From the NCBI RefSeq assembly GCF_001678495.1, contig NZ_JTJL01000018.1:1-52527 (forward strand): DNA of 52,527 nucleotides. The letters are read 5' to 3'. Positions 43,154-52,157 of this stretch are shown here, piece after piece; position 1 is the first letter of the stretch; every line of letters begins with the position of its first letter. The translations under genes were made by a program, and so were the position numbers. Source of the DNA: Gallibacterium salpingitidis. GTDB taxonomy: Bacteria > Pseudomonadota > Gammaproteobacteria > Enterobacterales > Pasteurellaceae. The notes under the pieces are model-generated. The model was not told the DNA's origin. It did not search any database and saw only the letters and a program-made list of their open reading frames with translations.

Positions 43154-43215
43154 ATTATACTGGGGTTAATAGCTGGTACAAGGTTGTTGTACCTTAAGGT
43201 AACTGTGATTACAAT
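43154..43215. promoter_or_regulatory. Divergent promoters of hrpA and the AI-2E-family gene built on a palindrome
   Basis: The inverted repeat GGTACAA-ggttg-TTGTACC (43175-43193) supplies a -35-like TTGTAC on each strand. On the minus strand TATAAT (43154-43159) lies 16 bp away, toward hrpA. On the plus strand TACAAT (43210-43215) lies 17 bp away, toward the membrane gene. A second perfect palindrome, ACCTTAAGGT, occupies 43191-43200. One bound protein could control both genes. Confidence 0.5.
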
Positions 43216-43269
43216 GCTTCACTGCTATTAACTTTCTATTATGATCATTATTTCAGCAATAACTGTATT

Positions 43270-44274
43270 ATGGAAAAATTAGATCTTACCTTTAAACACT
43301 TTCTGATTGCGATCAGCGGTGTATTAATTTTATGGCTACCAGTGTTCTGGTTACATCTAGTATTAGTCTTGTTTACCGCTTTAAGCGCCTATGCTATTAC
43401 CGACATTTTCGCTCGCCACTTACAAAAGCATAGCAAACATTATGTTGGTTATTCCGTACTAATCGTACTAATGCTATTTATTCTTGCTATTTTTCTGTTC
43501 ATTATTTGGGTTGAAAATCGTGCTGATGCATTAAGCGCTGGAAAACTAATCAGCAGTGTGGCGGATATTTTAGATGAATTACACGAAAAATTGCCTGCCT
43601 CTATTGCGACGCATATTCCTGATGGTGTTAGTACCTTACAATTACATCTCTCACAATGGTTAAAAGAGAATGCTAGAGAGTTACAAAGCGCGGGGTTATA
43701 TACGTTAAGAGTTTTAGGGCATCTTATCGTCGGTGTTGTTTTAGGTACAATTGCCGCTTTCCAAACCTTACCTTTATCCCCTAATAATCAACGTGCATTA
43801 CCAAAACTATTACAATTACATTTTCAACAATTGTTAGATGGTTTTACCAATGTTTTCTTTGCGCAAATTCGTATTTCTTTCATTAACACTATATTAGCTG
43901 CATTATATCTGTTAGTGATCTTACCTGCTATCGGTAAACCATTACCTCTCGCAGGCACGATGGTATTTGTCACCTTTGTTGCCGGACTAATTCCAGTAGT
44001 TGGTAATCTTATTTCCAACTCATTTATTGTAATGATGAGTTTAGGCGACAGCGTCAGTATTGCTATTACTTCCCTAATCTTTTTAGTCGTTATCCATAAA
44101 TTAGAATATTTTCTTAATGCCGAAATTATCGGACATCGGATTAATGCTAAAACTTGGGAATTATTAATTATGATGGTGTTTATGGAAGCCGCTTTTGGCA
44201 TTCCAGGATTAGTCAGTGCACCAGTAATTTACGCACAAATCAAAAGATTATTGGTTTACCATAATTGGCTTTAA
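43270..44274 (+). CDS. AI-2E/PerM-family membrane protein
   Basis: This polytopic inner-membrane protein has about eight hydrophobic segments and 334 residues. The family is suggested by the central amphipathic region (about 90-150), the segment FVAGLIPVVGNLISNSF and the ending FGIPGLVSAPVIYAQIK. Members include YdiK, PerM and the AI-2 exporter TqsA; substrates vary or are unknown, so I do not assign one. The ATG follows the divergent promoter region and lacks a clear ribosome site. A long inverted repeat follows the stop. Confidence 0.8.
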   Translation: MEKLDLTFKHFLIAISGVLILWLPVFWLHLVLVLFTALSAYAITDIFARHLQKHSKHYVGYSVLIVLMLFILAIFLFIIWVENRADALSAGKLISSVADILDELHEKLPASIATHIPDGVSTLQLHLSQWLKENARELQSAGLYTLRVLGHLIVGVVLGTIAAFQTLPLSPNNQRALPKLLQLHFQQLLDGFTNVFFAQIRISFINTILAALYLLVILPAIGKPLPLAGTMVFVTFVAGLIPVVGNLISNSFIVMMSLGDSVSIAITSLIFLVVIHKLEYFLNAEIIGHRINAKTWELLIMMVFMEAAFGIPGLVSAPVIYAQIKRLLVYHNWL

Positions 44275-44281
44275 TTAGCAT

Positions 44282-44342
44282 TTTTTCACCTTAATTAGGC
44301 TAATTCGATTGTAATTTATTTAGCTAACATTAAGGTGAAAAA
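44282..44342. repeat. Long inverted repeat between the AI-2E-family gene and the iron operon
   Basis: TTTTTCACCTTAAT (44282-44295) and ATTAAGGTGAAAAA (44329-44342) are perfect 14-bp arms around a 33-nt loop. The loop contains a further GCTAA/TTAGC pair (44299-44303 and 44320-44324). No T-run follows on the plus strand. It may be a weak terminator, a processed RNA structure or a protein-binding site. Confidence 0.55.
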
Positions 44343-44483
44343 GTTTAACAAAATGTTTTCTATTCATAAGCCATTAATTTTCTTTCCTTTTTAATTCCGT
44401 TAATATTTTGTAACAATCCTACCTTTTTACAATAAAACCTAACCTCTGTACTTGCATAAAAAAATAATCAGAGGATAATACAA

Positions 44484-46436
44484 GTGAAGATAAGAATTGT
44501 TTCTATTTTAATGGATAATATTATGGTTTTTTCTCGTTATTATCGGATATTTATTTTACTCACCACCTTATTCTGTTTTACCAACGCTCAAGCAGATAAT
44601 AATTATCAACAATGGATCAAAGATATCGAAAATCGTCTAGATAAAACCGCTTCTTTATATCAACAAAATAGCGTTGATGAAGCTCGTACTGAAGTACAAA
44701 TGGCTTATTTTGAAGTCTTTGAAAATTTAGAAGGTCCAATCAGAATTAACTTCTCTGCACAAAAAAGCTATCAAATGGAAGCTACTTTTGGTGAAATTCG
44801 TAAAATGATTGGCGAAGGTAAACCATTAGATGAAGTTAAAGCAAAAATTGATGGTTTAAAAGCTGAATTACAAGAAGTATTACCTTCTTTAGAGGAAGGA
44901 CATCAACTTAACGCTTCCAGCCAGCATGGTGTATATGAACATCCAGAAATTGCACAACACTGGCAACAAAGTTTTAAAACGATTGATGATCTATTAGCAC
45001 AAGCGATTAGCGCATATCAAAAAGGCGATTATGCTGCTGCGAAAAAGTTAGTACAACAAGCACAATATGATGGCTATAAAAACTCTGAAATGGAAATGTC
45101 CATTCGCCAAAATCGCTCTTCTGCCATTTCAGCAAGTATCAATCAACAATTCTATGATTTAATTAAGATTAGTGAACAACCTGATCAAATTAATAATTTA
45201 GGTTATCAAATCACTACACTTCTCCAAGATTTAGAAGAACAATTACCAAACTTACCAACTACACGTGAAAATCAGCAAGTCAGTGCACAAAATACCGCTA
45301 CGAATTCAGCTACTGATGTTCCTGATCAGGATTGGAGTAAAGTCGCCGCTGATGTCAATCAACATATCCAACAAGCTATTGCACTCTTTGAAAAAGGCGA
45401 AAGCAAAAAAGCAATGTTGGCAGTGCAAGATACCTATTTTGATATTTTTGAAAATAGCGGTATGGAAAATAAAGTCGGTTCACGTGACAGTAATTTTAAA
45501 GCCGATTTAGAAGGATATTTCACTCGCTTAGTCAGTTTAATGAAAGCAAATGAATCTAGCGATAAATTACAACAACAAGCAGATGGTTTAAAACAAGGGC
45601 TTGCTAAAGCTGTTGAAATGTTACAAGGTGGAGAGCAAGGCGCTTGGGTAATGTTCTTATATAGTTTGTTGATTATTCTTCGTGAAGGCTTAGAAGCCTT
45701 ATTAATTGTTGCGGCAATTGTTGCTTATTTGGTGAAAAATAATCATCAAGACAAATTACCAGTAATTAAACAATCCGTTTATGTTGCCTTAATTGCTAGC
45801 GTTGTCACAGCGGCAATATTCCAATTACTCTTTTCTAATTCCGGCGCCAGTCGAGAATTGTTAGAAGGCTTCACAATGATCATTGCGGTAGTAATGTTAT
45901 TCACAATGAGTTATTGGTTATTGTCAAAAGTCGAAGCTAATAACTGGAAACGTTATTTAGAAGGAAAAATTTCTGTTGCACTCACAACAGGTTCTTTAAT
46001 TGGTTTATGGTTTACTAGCTTTCTAGCTGTTTATCGTGAAGGCGCTGAAACAGTTCTCTTTTATTATGCCTTAGTTGGCGATGCCTCAACAACATTAGAT
46101 TATGTTTACCTATTAGGTGGTTTTATCGCTGGTGCAATATTACTCGCTGTTTGCTACTTCATAATGCGCTACACCGTAGTCAAACTACCATTAAAACCAT
46201 TCTTTATGTTTACTGGCTCATTTATGTATTTAATGGCTTTCGTCTTTGCTGGTAAATCAATTTTAGAACTTATTGAAGGAAAACTCTTTGAACCAACACT
46301 CTTAGCTGGTGTACCTGAAATTTCATGGTTGGGTATTTACCCTTATGTTGAGACTTTAATTCCTCAAGCGATTTTAATCATTGCTGCTATTTTTGCGCTG
46401 ATTTATATGAAATACCAAAGTAAAAAAACAGTTTAA
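44484..46436 (+). CDS. FTR1-family high-affinity iron permease with three periplasmic domain repeats
   Basis: This inner-membrane iron permease is like FetM of uropathogenic E. coli and Campylobacter Cj1658. The FTR1 motifs RExxE appear as REGLE (400-404) and REGAE (518-522) on membrane helices. A signal peptide ends near residue 37 (TNAQA). Three similar helical domains of about 100 residues follow (44-138, 160-258, 284-383). Each has a Trp near its start, and the first and third share YF-[ED]-[VI]-FEN. The GTG start is chosen because AGAGGA lies 8 bases upstream; ATG codons 9 and 13 codons later are alternatives. It is the first gene of the iron operon. I see no convincing Fur box. Confidence 0.92.
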   Translation: MKIRIVSILMDNIMVFSRYYRIFILLTTLFCFTNAQADNNYQQWIKDIENRLDKTASLYQQNSVDEARTEVQMAYFEVFENLEGPIRINFSAQKSYQMEATFGEIRKMIGEGKPLDEVKAKIDGLKAELQEVLPSLEEGHQLNASSQHGVYEHPEIAQHWQQSFKTIDDLLAQAISAYQKGDYAAAKKLVQQAQYDGYKNSEMEMSIRQNRSSAISASINQQFYDLIKISEQPDQINNLGYQITTLLQDLEEQLPNLPTTRENQQVSAQNTATNSATDVPDQDWSKVAADVNQHIQQAIALFEKGESKKAMLAVQDTYFDIFENSGMENKVGSRDSNFKADLEGYFTRLVSLMKANESSDKLQQQADGLKQGLAKAVEMLQGGEQGAWVMFLYSLLIILREGLEALLIVAAIVAYLVKNNHQDKLPVIKQSVYVALIASVVTAAIFQLLFSNSGASRELLEGFTMIIAVVMLFTMSYWLLSKVEANNWKRYLEGKISVALTTGSLIGLWFTSFLAVYREGAETVLFYYALVGDASTTLDYVYLLGGFIAGAILLAVCYFIMRYTVVKLPLKPFFMFTGSFMYLMAFVFAGKSILELIEGKLFEPTLLAGVPEISWLGIYPYVETLIPQAILIIAAIFALIYMKYQSKKTV

Positions 46437-46480
46437 TCTTTTTCACAGCACGATATATCAATTAACAGGAGAAATTAACT

Positions 46481-47002
46481 ATGAAAAAAACCTTATTAGC
46501 TGCAACATTACTTGCTAGCATTTTAACTGCACCATCAGCATTTGCTTTCAAAGAGTATCCTATCGGTGAAGCAGTTACGATGAATGAAATGGAAATTGCT
46601 GCCGTTTATCTACAACCAATCGATATGGAACCTCGAGGTATGGGATTATCTGCTAAAGATTCAGATATTCACCTTGAAGCAGATATTCACGCAACTAAAG
46701 GAAATAAAAACGGTTTTGGTGAAGGTGAATGGATGCCTTACCTCACTATTTCTTATACTTTAGTTAATACTGATACCGGAGAAAAACAAGAAGGTTCATT
46801 TATGCCAATGGTTGCAGGCGACGGCCCTCACTATGGCGCCAATATTAAAATGATGGGCGTAGGTAATTACAAAGTTACTTATCATATCGATCCGCCATCA
46901 AAAGCAGGTATGCACCGCCACACTGACCAAGAAACAGGTGTTGGTCGTTGGTGGAAACCATTTGATGTAAGTTATGAATTTAAATTTACTGGCTTAAAAT
47001 AA
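46481..47002 (+). CDS. Periplasmic iron/copper-binding protein, P19/FetP family
   Basis: This soluble periplasmic metal-binding dimer feeds the FTR1 permease. The signal peptide ends at APSAFA|FKEYP (about residue 22). The P19 pattern is present, with candidate ligands in QPIDMEPRGMG, SDIHLEADIHA, GDGPHYGANIKMM and AGMHRHTD; in known P19 proteins such Met, Glu and His residues bind copper and iron. It has 173 residues. AGGAG lies 9 bases before the ATG. Two hairpins follow before the next gene, perhaps raising the dose of this protein over the membrane partners. Confidence 0.93.
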   Translation: MKKTLLAATLLASILTAPSAFAFKEYPIGEAVTMNEMEIAAVYLQPIDMEPRGMGLSAKDSDIHLEADIHATKGNKNGFGEGEWMPYLTISYTLVNTDTGEKQEGSFMPMVAGDGPHYGANIKMMGVGNYKVTYHIDPPSKAGMHRHTDQETGVGRWWKPFDVSYEFKFTGLK

Positions 47003-47012
47003 CCAACACTAT

Positions 47013-47036
47013 GAGCACGAAAAATCTTTCGTGCTC
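47013..47036 (+). terminator. First hairpin after the P19 gene
   Basis: GAGCACGAAA (47013-47022) and TTTCGTGCTC (47027-47036) form a perfect 10-bp stem with the loop AATC, followed only by TTTA. A partial terminator or mRNA stabiliser is likely, since the operon seems to continue. Confidence 0.6.
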
Positions 47037-47054
47037 TTTAATCGCTATTTTACT

Positions 47055-47076
47055 AACACCTGTGATTGCAGGTGTT
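47055..47076 (+). terminator. Second hairpin after the P19 gene
   Basis: AACACCTG (47055-47062) and CAGGTGTT (47069-47076) form a perfect 8-bp stem with a 6-nt loop, 18 bases after the first hairpin. Confidence 0.5.
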
Positions 47077-47123
47077 TATTACTTTAAAACAGTATTGTGA
47101 TTACTTAGCTGTGATTAACTACT

Positions 47124-48524
47124 ATGAATTATTATTTTGTCTTTCTACTACAAGCTGTATTACCGCTCGCTATTTTACTCGGTTGTAATTGGTCACGTTA
47201 TCGTAATGTTAATATCAAAAACGCACTATGGCTCACCGTAATTGGCTTTGCTTTAGGGATTATCCTTAGCTTAAATTACCCTAATAACCAACAAGCTAAA
47301 CTTATTCTTAACAGCATTATATTGGCACTATTGCTGCTCTTTTATCTGTTGCAATTTATTCATTCCAATAAACTTGCTTATCTATTCCAATTTGTTTTTT
47401 GTATCATTGCAGGTATTTTCTGGGCAAAAGATCCTAACGTCAGTGCCATTACCAATACAGACGTAATCAATACCGATTTTATCTTACATCTTGCTGCTGT
47501 TATTTCAGGTTTATTCTTTTGTATTTTCATTACGGTATGGCTCAATATTCTATTGCAACAAAGTCAGGTATTAAACAAATTAGCGGTATTACGCTTTGTC
47601 GTGCTAACTTCTATTACTGCGTTACTGATTATTCCTATTCTTGGCGAAATTACTTTAGCGCTAATGAAATTACAAGTGTTTGAACTCACCAAATTACGCC
47701 TAAGTTTTGTCGCAAAATCCAGCAATATCACCGCTTATTTAAATAACATTACCGCAATTTTGTTGCTAATCATCATTGCTTGTTTTTCGCTTAAAGTCTA
47801 TTTACCACATAAAAAGGCAGTTGTTGCTGAATCACATCCTATCGAAAAACGTAAAAAAATGGTGGCAATGCGTAATAGCCGCCGCACGATTATTTGGGGT
47901 TCTGCTGCCACCATCTTAATTATCGCAGCTCAACTTTATTGGGATAAAGTCGCTTCTCAACCACCAAAACTTTCCGAAGCTACACCTGTCACCCTAGATC
48001 ATGAAAACAATGTACATATTCCAATTGATCAAGTTAAAGATGGGAAATTACATCGTTTTGTTTGGGTGGCAAGTGACGGCAAAGCGGTTCGTTTCTTTAT
48101 TATCAATCGCTCAACAAAAAATATCAGCCTTGCAGCTGTCTTTGATGCTTGTATTTTATGCGGCGATCAAGGTTATGTAATGGAAGGCGATCAAGTAGTC
48201 TGTGTTGGTTGTGGAGTAAGAATGTTTATTCCTTCAATCGGTAAACCGGGCGGCTGCAATCCGGTTCCTATTGAAGGCTGGCAACAAACTGCAACAGACG
48301 TTGTGATTAGTCGTAAAAGTCTTGAGGATGGTTTGAATTACTTCTCTACTATTGTTGAATTAGAAGTTACTGACCCTGTGAATGGTAAAAAATTAAAAAA
48401 TACTACCGCAGAACATAAATATAGTTATGAGGGAAAAACCTACTTCTTTACTAGTGAGCAAAACCTCAATCTATTCCGCGACAATCCAGAAAACTATTTA
48501 TCAAATAGCAAAGGAACTGAATAA
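47124..48524 (+). CDS. DUF2318 membrane protein with a cysteine-rich domain (Fe-S or metal-binding)
   Basis: This is the third gene of FTR1-P19 operons (Campylobacter Cj1660-like). The N-terminal half has about seven to eight membrane helices, and a further helix lies near residues 255-272. The C-terminal domain carries Cys343-x2-Cys346, Cys360-x2-Cys363 and Cys378 in ACILCGDQGY, CVGCGVRMFIPSIGKPG and GGCNPV. This pattern suggests a metal or Fe-S centre on the periplasmic side, and hence electron transfer linked to iron oxidation state. That role is inferred. The stop overlaps the next start (TAATG). The ATG lacks a clear ribosome site. Confidence 0.88.
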   Translation: MNYYFVFLLQAVLPLAILLGCNWSRYRNVNIKNALWLTVIGFALGIILSLNYPNNQQAKLILNSIILALLLLFYLLQFIHSNKLAYLFQFVFCIIAGIFWAKDPNVSAITNTDVINTDFILHLAAVISGLFFCIFITVWLNILLQQSQVLNKLAVLRFVVLTSITALLIIPILGEITLALMKLQVFELTKLRLSFVAKSSNITAYLNNITAILLLIIIACFSLKVYLPHKKAVVAESHPIEKRKKMVAMRNSRRTIIWGSAATILIIAAQLYWDKVASQPPKLSEATPVTLDHENNVHIPIDQVKDGKLHRFVWVASDGKAVRFFIINRSTKNISLAAVFDACILCGDQGYVMEGDQVVCVGCGVRMFIPSIGKPGGCNPVPIEGWQQTATDVVISRKSLEDGLNYFSTIVELEVTDPVNGKKLKNTTAEHKYSYEGKTYFFTSEQNLNLFRDNPENYLSNSKGTE

Positions 48525-49846
48525 TGTTAGCGCGTATGTTATTCCAATCTTGGCGACATGGGCTCAAACGTAAATTATTAGCGATTATCACCATCTTTCT
48601 CGCAGCAGGTTTAGTTTCTGCGTTACTTGCTGTTTCAATTGATATTGGCGATAAAATGGCTCGTGAATTGAAATCCTATGGCGCGAATATTTTAGTTGAA
48701 CCCGCCAGCAGCGCCGTACTTCCCGAAGATGTTAATGGCAACACTGCGCTTTCTACACAAGATTTTCTTGATGAAAAAGAGTTACCCAACGTTAAGGATA
48801 TTTTCTGGCGAAATAATATTGTTGGTTTCGCTCCTCTATTAAGTGCAGAAGTTCAAGCACAAAAACTAACAACACAAGAACAACAAAATATCGCTATTTT
48901 AGGTACTTTTTTCGATCATCAAATCGCCATTCCAGACGAAGACGACTACCACACAGGGCAACGTATTATTAGTCCTTATTGGAAAGTTACTGGTGAATGG
49001 GTTGATGATAGTACCAATCAATTTTCTGAATTTATTCCTGCCCTAGTTGGTGAACAATTAGCAAAAACAACTAAATGGAAAATTGGCGATAAATTACTTT
49101 TAAAATATCAAGAAGGTGATTTTTCCCAACAAATTAAAATCCAAATTGTTGGGCAACTCTCTGCCGGTGGTAACGAAGATCAACAATTGGTAATGCCATT
49201 GAGCGCAGTACAAACGTTACTTGGCTTAGAGGGAAAAGTACAAGCTATCAAAGTATCAGCACTAACAGTGCCAGAGAATGAGTTATCTCGTAAAGCACGA
49301 GATAATGCCGATGCACTCGCTGCTGAAGAGTATGATCGCTGGTATTGTACTGCTTATGTTTCTTCAATTTCTCATCAATTAGAAGAAGCAATTTCTGGTG
49401 CAATAGTGCGGCCAATTTGGCAAGTTGCTGCTTCTGAAGGAGTAATTATCGAAAAAATTCAATTATTGTTGGCTGTGGTTACTGTTGCTGCATTAATTGC
49501 AGCCGCTATGGGCATTGCTTCACTAATGACAACCACCATTATCGAACGCAGCAAAGAGATTGGGTTAATGAAGGCTTTAGGTGCTTATCAATGGCAAATT
49601 GTATTACTGTTTTATTGCGAAGCGATAATTAGTGCTGTAATCGGCGGTGCATTCGGTTGTGTTGCTGGATGGGGATTAGCGAGATTTATTGGTATCACCC
49701 TCTTTGGTTCACCACTAAGTTTTACTTGGATCGTTATTCCTTGCGTTTTAGTGTTATCTATCTTAATTGCTTTAATTGGTACTTGGTTCCCAGCTCACCG
49801 TATTGCACAACTCTATCCAGTGGAGGTGTTATATGGCCGTCAATAA
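48524..49846 (+). CDS. FtsX/MacB-type ABC transporter permease (first)
   Basis: This 440-residue inner-membrane permease of the MacB/FtsX class is homologous in place to Campylobacter Cj1661. One N-terminal helix (KLLAIITIFLAAGLVSALLAVSI) is followed by a periplasmic core domain (about residues 50-300). Three C-terminal helices start at KIQLLLAVVTVAALIAAAMGIASL, with the motif ERSKEIGLMKALGA. It has no ATPase domain; the partner ATPase is two genes on. It starts on the stop of the DUF2318 gene (TAATG), and its end overlaps the next gene by 14 nt. The cargo is unknown. Confidence 0.92.
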   Translation: MLARMLFQSWRHGLKRKLLAIITIFLAAGLVSALLAVSIDIGDKMARELKSYGANILVEPASSAVLPEDVNGNTALSTQDFLDEKELPNVKDIFWRNNIVGFAPLLSAEVQAQKLTTQEQQNIAILGTFFDHQIAIPDEDDYHTGQRIISPYWKVTGEWVDDSTNQFSEFIPALVGEQLAKTTKWKIGDKLLLKYQEGDFSQQIKIQIVGQLSAGGNEDQQLVMPLSAVQTLLGLEGKVQAIKVSALTVPENELSRKARDNADALAAEEYDRWYCTAYVSSISHQLEEAISGAIVRPIWQVAASEGVIIEKIQLLLAVVTVAALIAAAMGIASLMTTTIIERSKEIGLMKALGAYQWQIVLLFYCEAIISAVIGGAFGCVAGWGLARFIGITLFGSPLSFTWIVIPCVLVLSILIALIGTWFPAHRIAQLYPVEVLYGRQ

Positions 49847-50972
49847 AACCAAATCGATGTTTTGGCGCTTAGTCATCAATGCCTTGCGCTTACGTTTACA
49901 AAGAGTCTTTATTATCTTTGCTGCTTTAACTGTCGGGGCTAGTATCGTCACCGCTATGGCAGCAGTCTATTTCGATATTAATACGAAAATGAGTCAAGAG
50001 TTGCGTACTTTTGGCGCCAATTTTTATGTTGGTTCCACTAACAGCGGCTTAATTGAAGAAAGACAAGTAAAACAGATTTTACACCATGCTCCAAATGGCT
50101 TAATTACGGCGGCTAGCCCTTATTTATATGGCGTGGCTCGCTCTGATCTGGAAAAAATTGTACTAATGGGTGTTTGGTTTTCTGATATGCGTACATTAGC
50201 ACCTTATTGGCAAATTACAGGCTCAGCTATTGGTGTTAATTTTGATGATCGGCATGCAATGATCGGTAAAACATTAGCACAGCGCTTAAATTTACAGGTT
50301 GGTAGCCAAATTACTTTGTCAAAAAATGCTGTTGAAAAACATACTTTCAAAATCAAAGCTATTATCGAAAGTGGTGATGTTACTGACAATATGTTAATTG
50401 TGAGTTTGGAATTTGCACAAAATTGGTTAGATAAAGAAGGATTAGTTACTAATGCACTATTTAATGTAAAAAATGATCAAGGGCAAGTAGAACAATTCGC
50501 TCATCAATTACAACAACGCTATCCTGACTTAGAGATTCGCCCTATTTTGAAAGTATCTGCATCGGAAGGGCAAATCCTCGATAAAATTAAAGGACTAATG
50601 GGCTTAATTGCATTGGTCATTCTAATCTTAGCCACCCTTTGTGTTAATACTACCTTAATTGCTATTGTTGGCGAACGAGCAAAAGAGTTTGCATTGCAAA
50701 AAGCATTAGGCGCTAAAAAGAGCGACATTGTAAAACAAATTGGTACTGAAATTTTGATCATTGCATTTTGTGCAATTATTGTTGGTTTGATAATCGGCTA
50801 TCTATTAGCACAAATTCTAGGAATCACCGTATTTAAATCTTATATTGATATGCGTTTACCAGTTATTCCAATCACTATCTTGCTTTCTCTTATCGTAGCG
50901 TTTATTGCAGTGATTTTCCCAACTCGTCGCGCATTACAAATTCAAACAGCCAACATTTTAAAAGGCGAATAA
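49833..50972 (+). CDS. FtsX/MacB-type ABC transporter permease (second)
   Basis: This is the companion permease (Cj1662-like) with the same layout: one helix near residues 16-36, a periplasmic domain and three C-terminal helices. GERAKEFALQKALGAKKSDI is the coupling motif. I chose the ATG at 49833 (379 residues), with GGAGG 8 bases upstream inside the end of the previous gene. A frame from 49776 would overlap that gene by 71 bases. The two permeases would form a heterodimer with the following ATPase. Confidence 0.92.
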   Translation: MAVNKTKSMFWRLVINALRLRLQRVFIIFAALTVGASIVTAMAAVYFDINTKMSQELRTFGANFYVGSTNSGLIEERQVKQILHHAPNGLITAASPYLYGVARSDLEKIVLMGVWFSDMRTLAPYWQITGSAIGVNFDDRHAMIGKTLAQRLNLQVGSQITLSKNAVEKHTFKIKAIIESGDVTDNMLIVSLEFAQNWLDKEGLVTNALFNVKNDQGQVEQFAHQLQQRYPDLEIRPILKVSASEGQILDKIKGLMGLIALVILILATLCVNTTLIAIVGERAKEFALQKALGAKKSDIVKQIGTEILIIAFCAIIVGLIIGYLLAQILGITVFKSYIDMRLPVIPITILLSLIVAFIAVIFPTRRALQIQTANILKGE

Positions 50973-50974
50973 TT

Positions 50975-51658
50975 ATGACTAATTATGTAATTGAAACTCA
51001 GCATTTATATAAAAGATTTGGTCAAGTCACAGCACTTGAGGATATTAATATTCAAATTGCACAAGGCGAATTTGTCGCTATTATGGGCGCTTCTGGTTCA
51101 GGGAAAACAACATTGATGAATATCTTAACTGGCTTAGATACCGCCAGTGAAGGTAAAGTTATTTTAGATGGTATTGATGCCGCACAATTAGATGAAACGG
51201 GAAGACAACGCTTTCGTGCTGAAAAAATTGGCTTAGTATTTCAACAATTCCATCTAATTCCCTATTTAACAGCATTGGAAAATGTGATGTTAGCGCAACA
51301 TTACCATAGTGTTGTTGATGAAACAGCCGCTAAAGCGGTGCTAGAACAAGTCGGTTTAGGGCATCGTATTGATCACCGTCCAAGTCAATTATCAGGTGGT
51401 GAGCAACAACGTGTATGTATTGCACGTGCGCTAGTTAATCAGCCACCAGTGATCTTTGCTGACGAACCAACAGGAAATCTTGATGAGAAAAATGAAAAAT
51501 TGGTATTAAACCTATTAACTGAACTCAATCAACAGGGCAGAACCATTGTGATGGTAACTCATAATCCAGATTTGGGGAAACTTACCGATCGCACTATTTT
51601 CCTGCAACATGGTAAATTCTTGAAAGAAGAAATTAATCAACGTCACCCAATAAAATAA
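50975..51658 (+). CDS. ABC transporter ATP-binding protein (LolD/MacB-type)
   Basis: This is the ATPase of the FtsX-type permease pair (Cj1663-like). Walker A is GASGSGKTT (from residue 38), the Q-loop FQQFHLIPYLTALENVML, the signature LSGGEQQRVCIARAL and Walker B VIFADEPTGNLDE. The 227-residue single domain is typical of LolD-type ATPases. It sits 2 bp after the second permease and 10 bp before the thioredoxin-like gene, all in one operon. Confidence 0.95.
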   Translation: MTNYVIETQHLYKRFGQVTALEDINIQIAQGEFVAIMGASGSGKTTLMNILTGLDTASEGKVILDGIDAAQLDETGRQRFRAEKIGLVFQQFHLIPYLTALENVMLAQHYHSVVDETAAKAVLEQVGLGHRIDHRPSQLSGGEQQRVCIARALVNQPPVIFADEPTGNLDEKNEKLVLNLLTELNQQGRTIVMVTHNPDLGKLTDRTIFLQHGKFLKEEINQRHPIK

Positions 51659-51668
51659 AGAAATAGCA

Positions 51669-52157
51669 ATGAAACTCTCATCTATTATTAAACTATTTTT
51701 GTTAAGTATAAGCTGTTTAACACTCTTTGCCTGTAAAGAAGAAATTGCTGAAGTTGGTAAAACCGCTCCAGAAATTGCTGCTTATGATCTGCAAGGCAAC
51801 AAAGTTCTTTTAGATAAGTTAAAAGGCAAACCAATATTACTCACCTTTTGGTCTGGCACTTGTGGTATATGTTTAGTTGAATTGAAATCATTTGAGAAAT
51901 TAGCTACGCAATATCCAGAAAAAATTCAATTACTCGCTATCAATGTCGATGGTGAAAACAGTGATATAGCTAAGTTAGCAGCTAAAAATAAACTCAATCT
52001 ACCTATTGCAAAAGATCAACTTAAAATCACTGCGGAACGTTACCAATTAGTCGGTACACCAACGTCTTTTATTATTGATCAAGCGGGTAAAATCCTTTAT
52101 AAATTCGAAGGTTTAATTCCTGATGAAACATTACAACAATTATTTGTGGGTCAATAA
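51669..52157 (+). CDS. TlpA-like thioredoxin-fold lipoprotein
   Basis: This extracytoplasmic thiol-disulfide protein has a lipobox LTLFAC with lipidated Cys22. The AhpC/TSA-TlpA fold starts at VGKTAPEIAAYDLQGNKVLL. The redox pair is Cys65-Gly-Ile-Cys68 in SGTCGICLVELKSF, and the cis-Pro loop is GTPTSFIID. It has 162 residues. Campylobacter has two thioredoxin-like genes (Cj1664, Cj1665) at this place; only one is here, followed by a cytochrome. It may keep DUF2318 or cytochrome cysteines reduced, which is inferred. The stop overlaps the next start (TAATG). Confidence 0.92.
   Translation: MKLSSIIKLFLLSISCLTLFACKEEIAEVGKTAPEIAAYDLQGNKVLLDKLKGKPILLTFWSGTCGICLVELKSFEKLATQYPEKIQLLAINVDGENSDIAKLAAKNKLNLPIAKDQLKITAERYQLVGTPTSFIIDQAGKILYKFEGLIPDETLQQLFVGQ

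Noticed and set aside
44397..44484. A Fur box upstream of the iron operon
   Set aside because: I searched for the 7-1-7 pattern TGATAATnATTATCA. Only scattered ATAAT words occur, without the needed symmetry.
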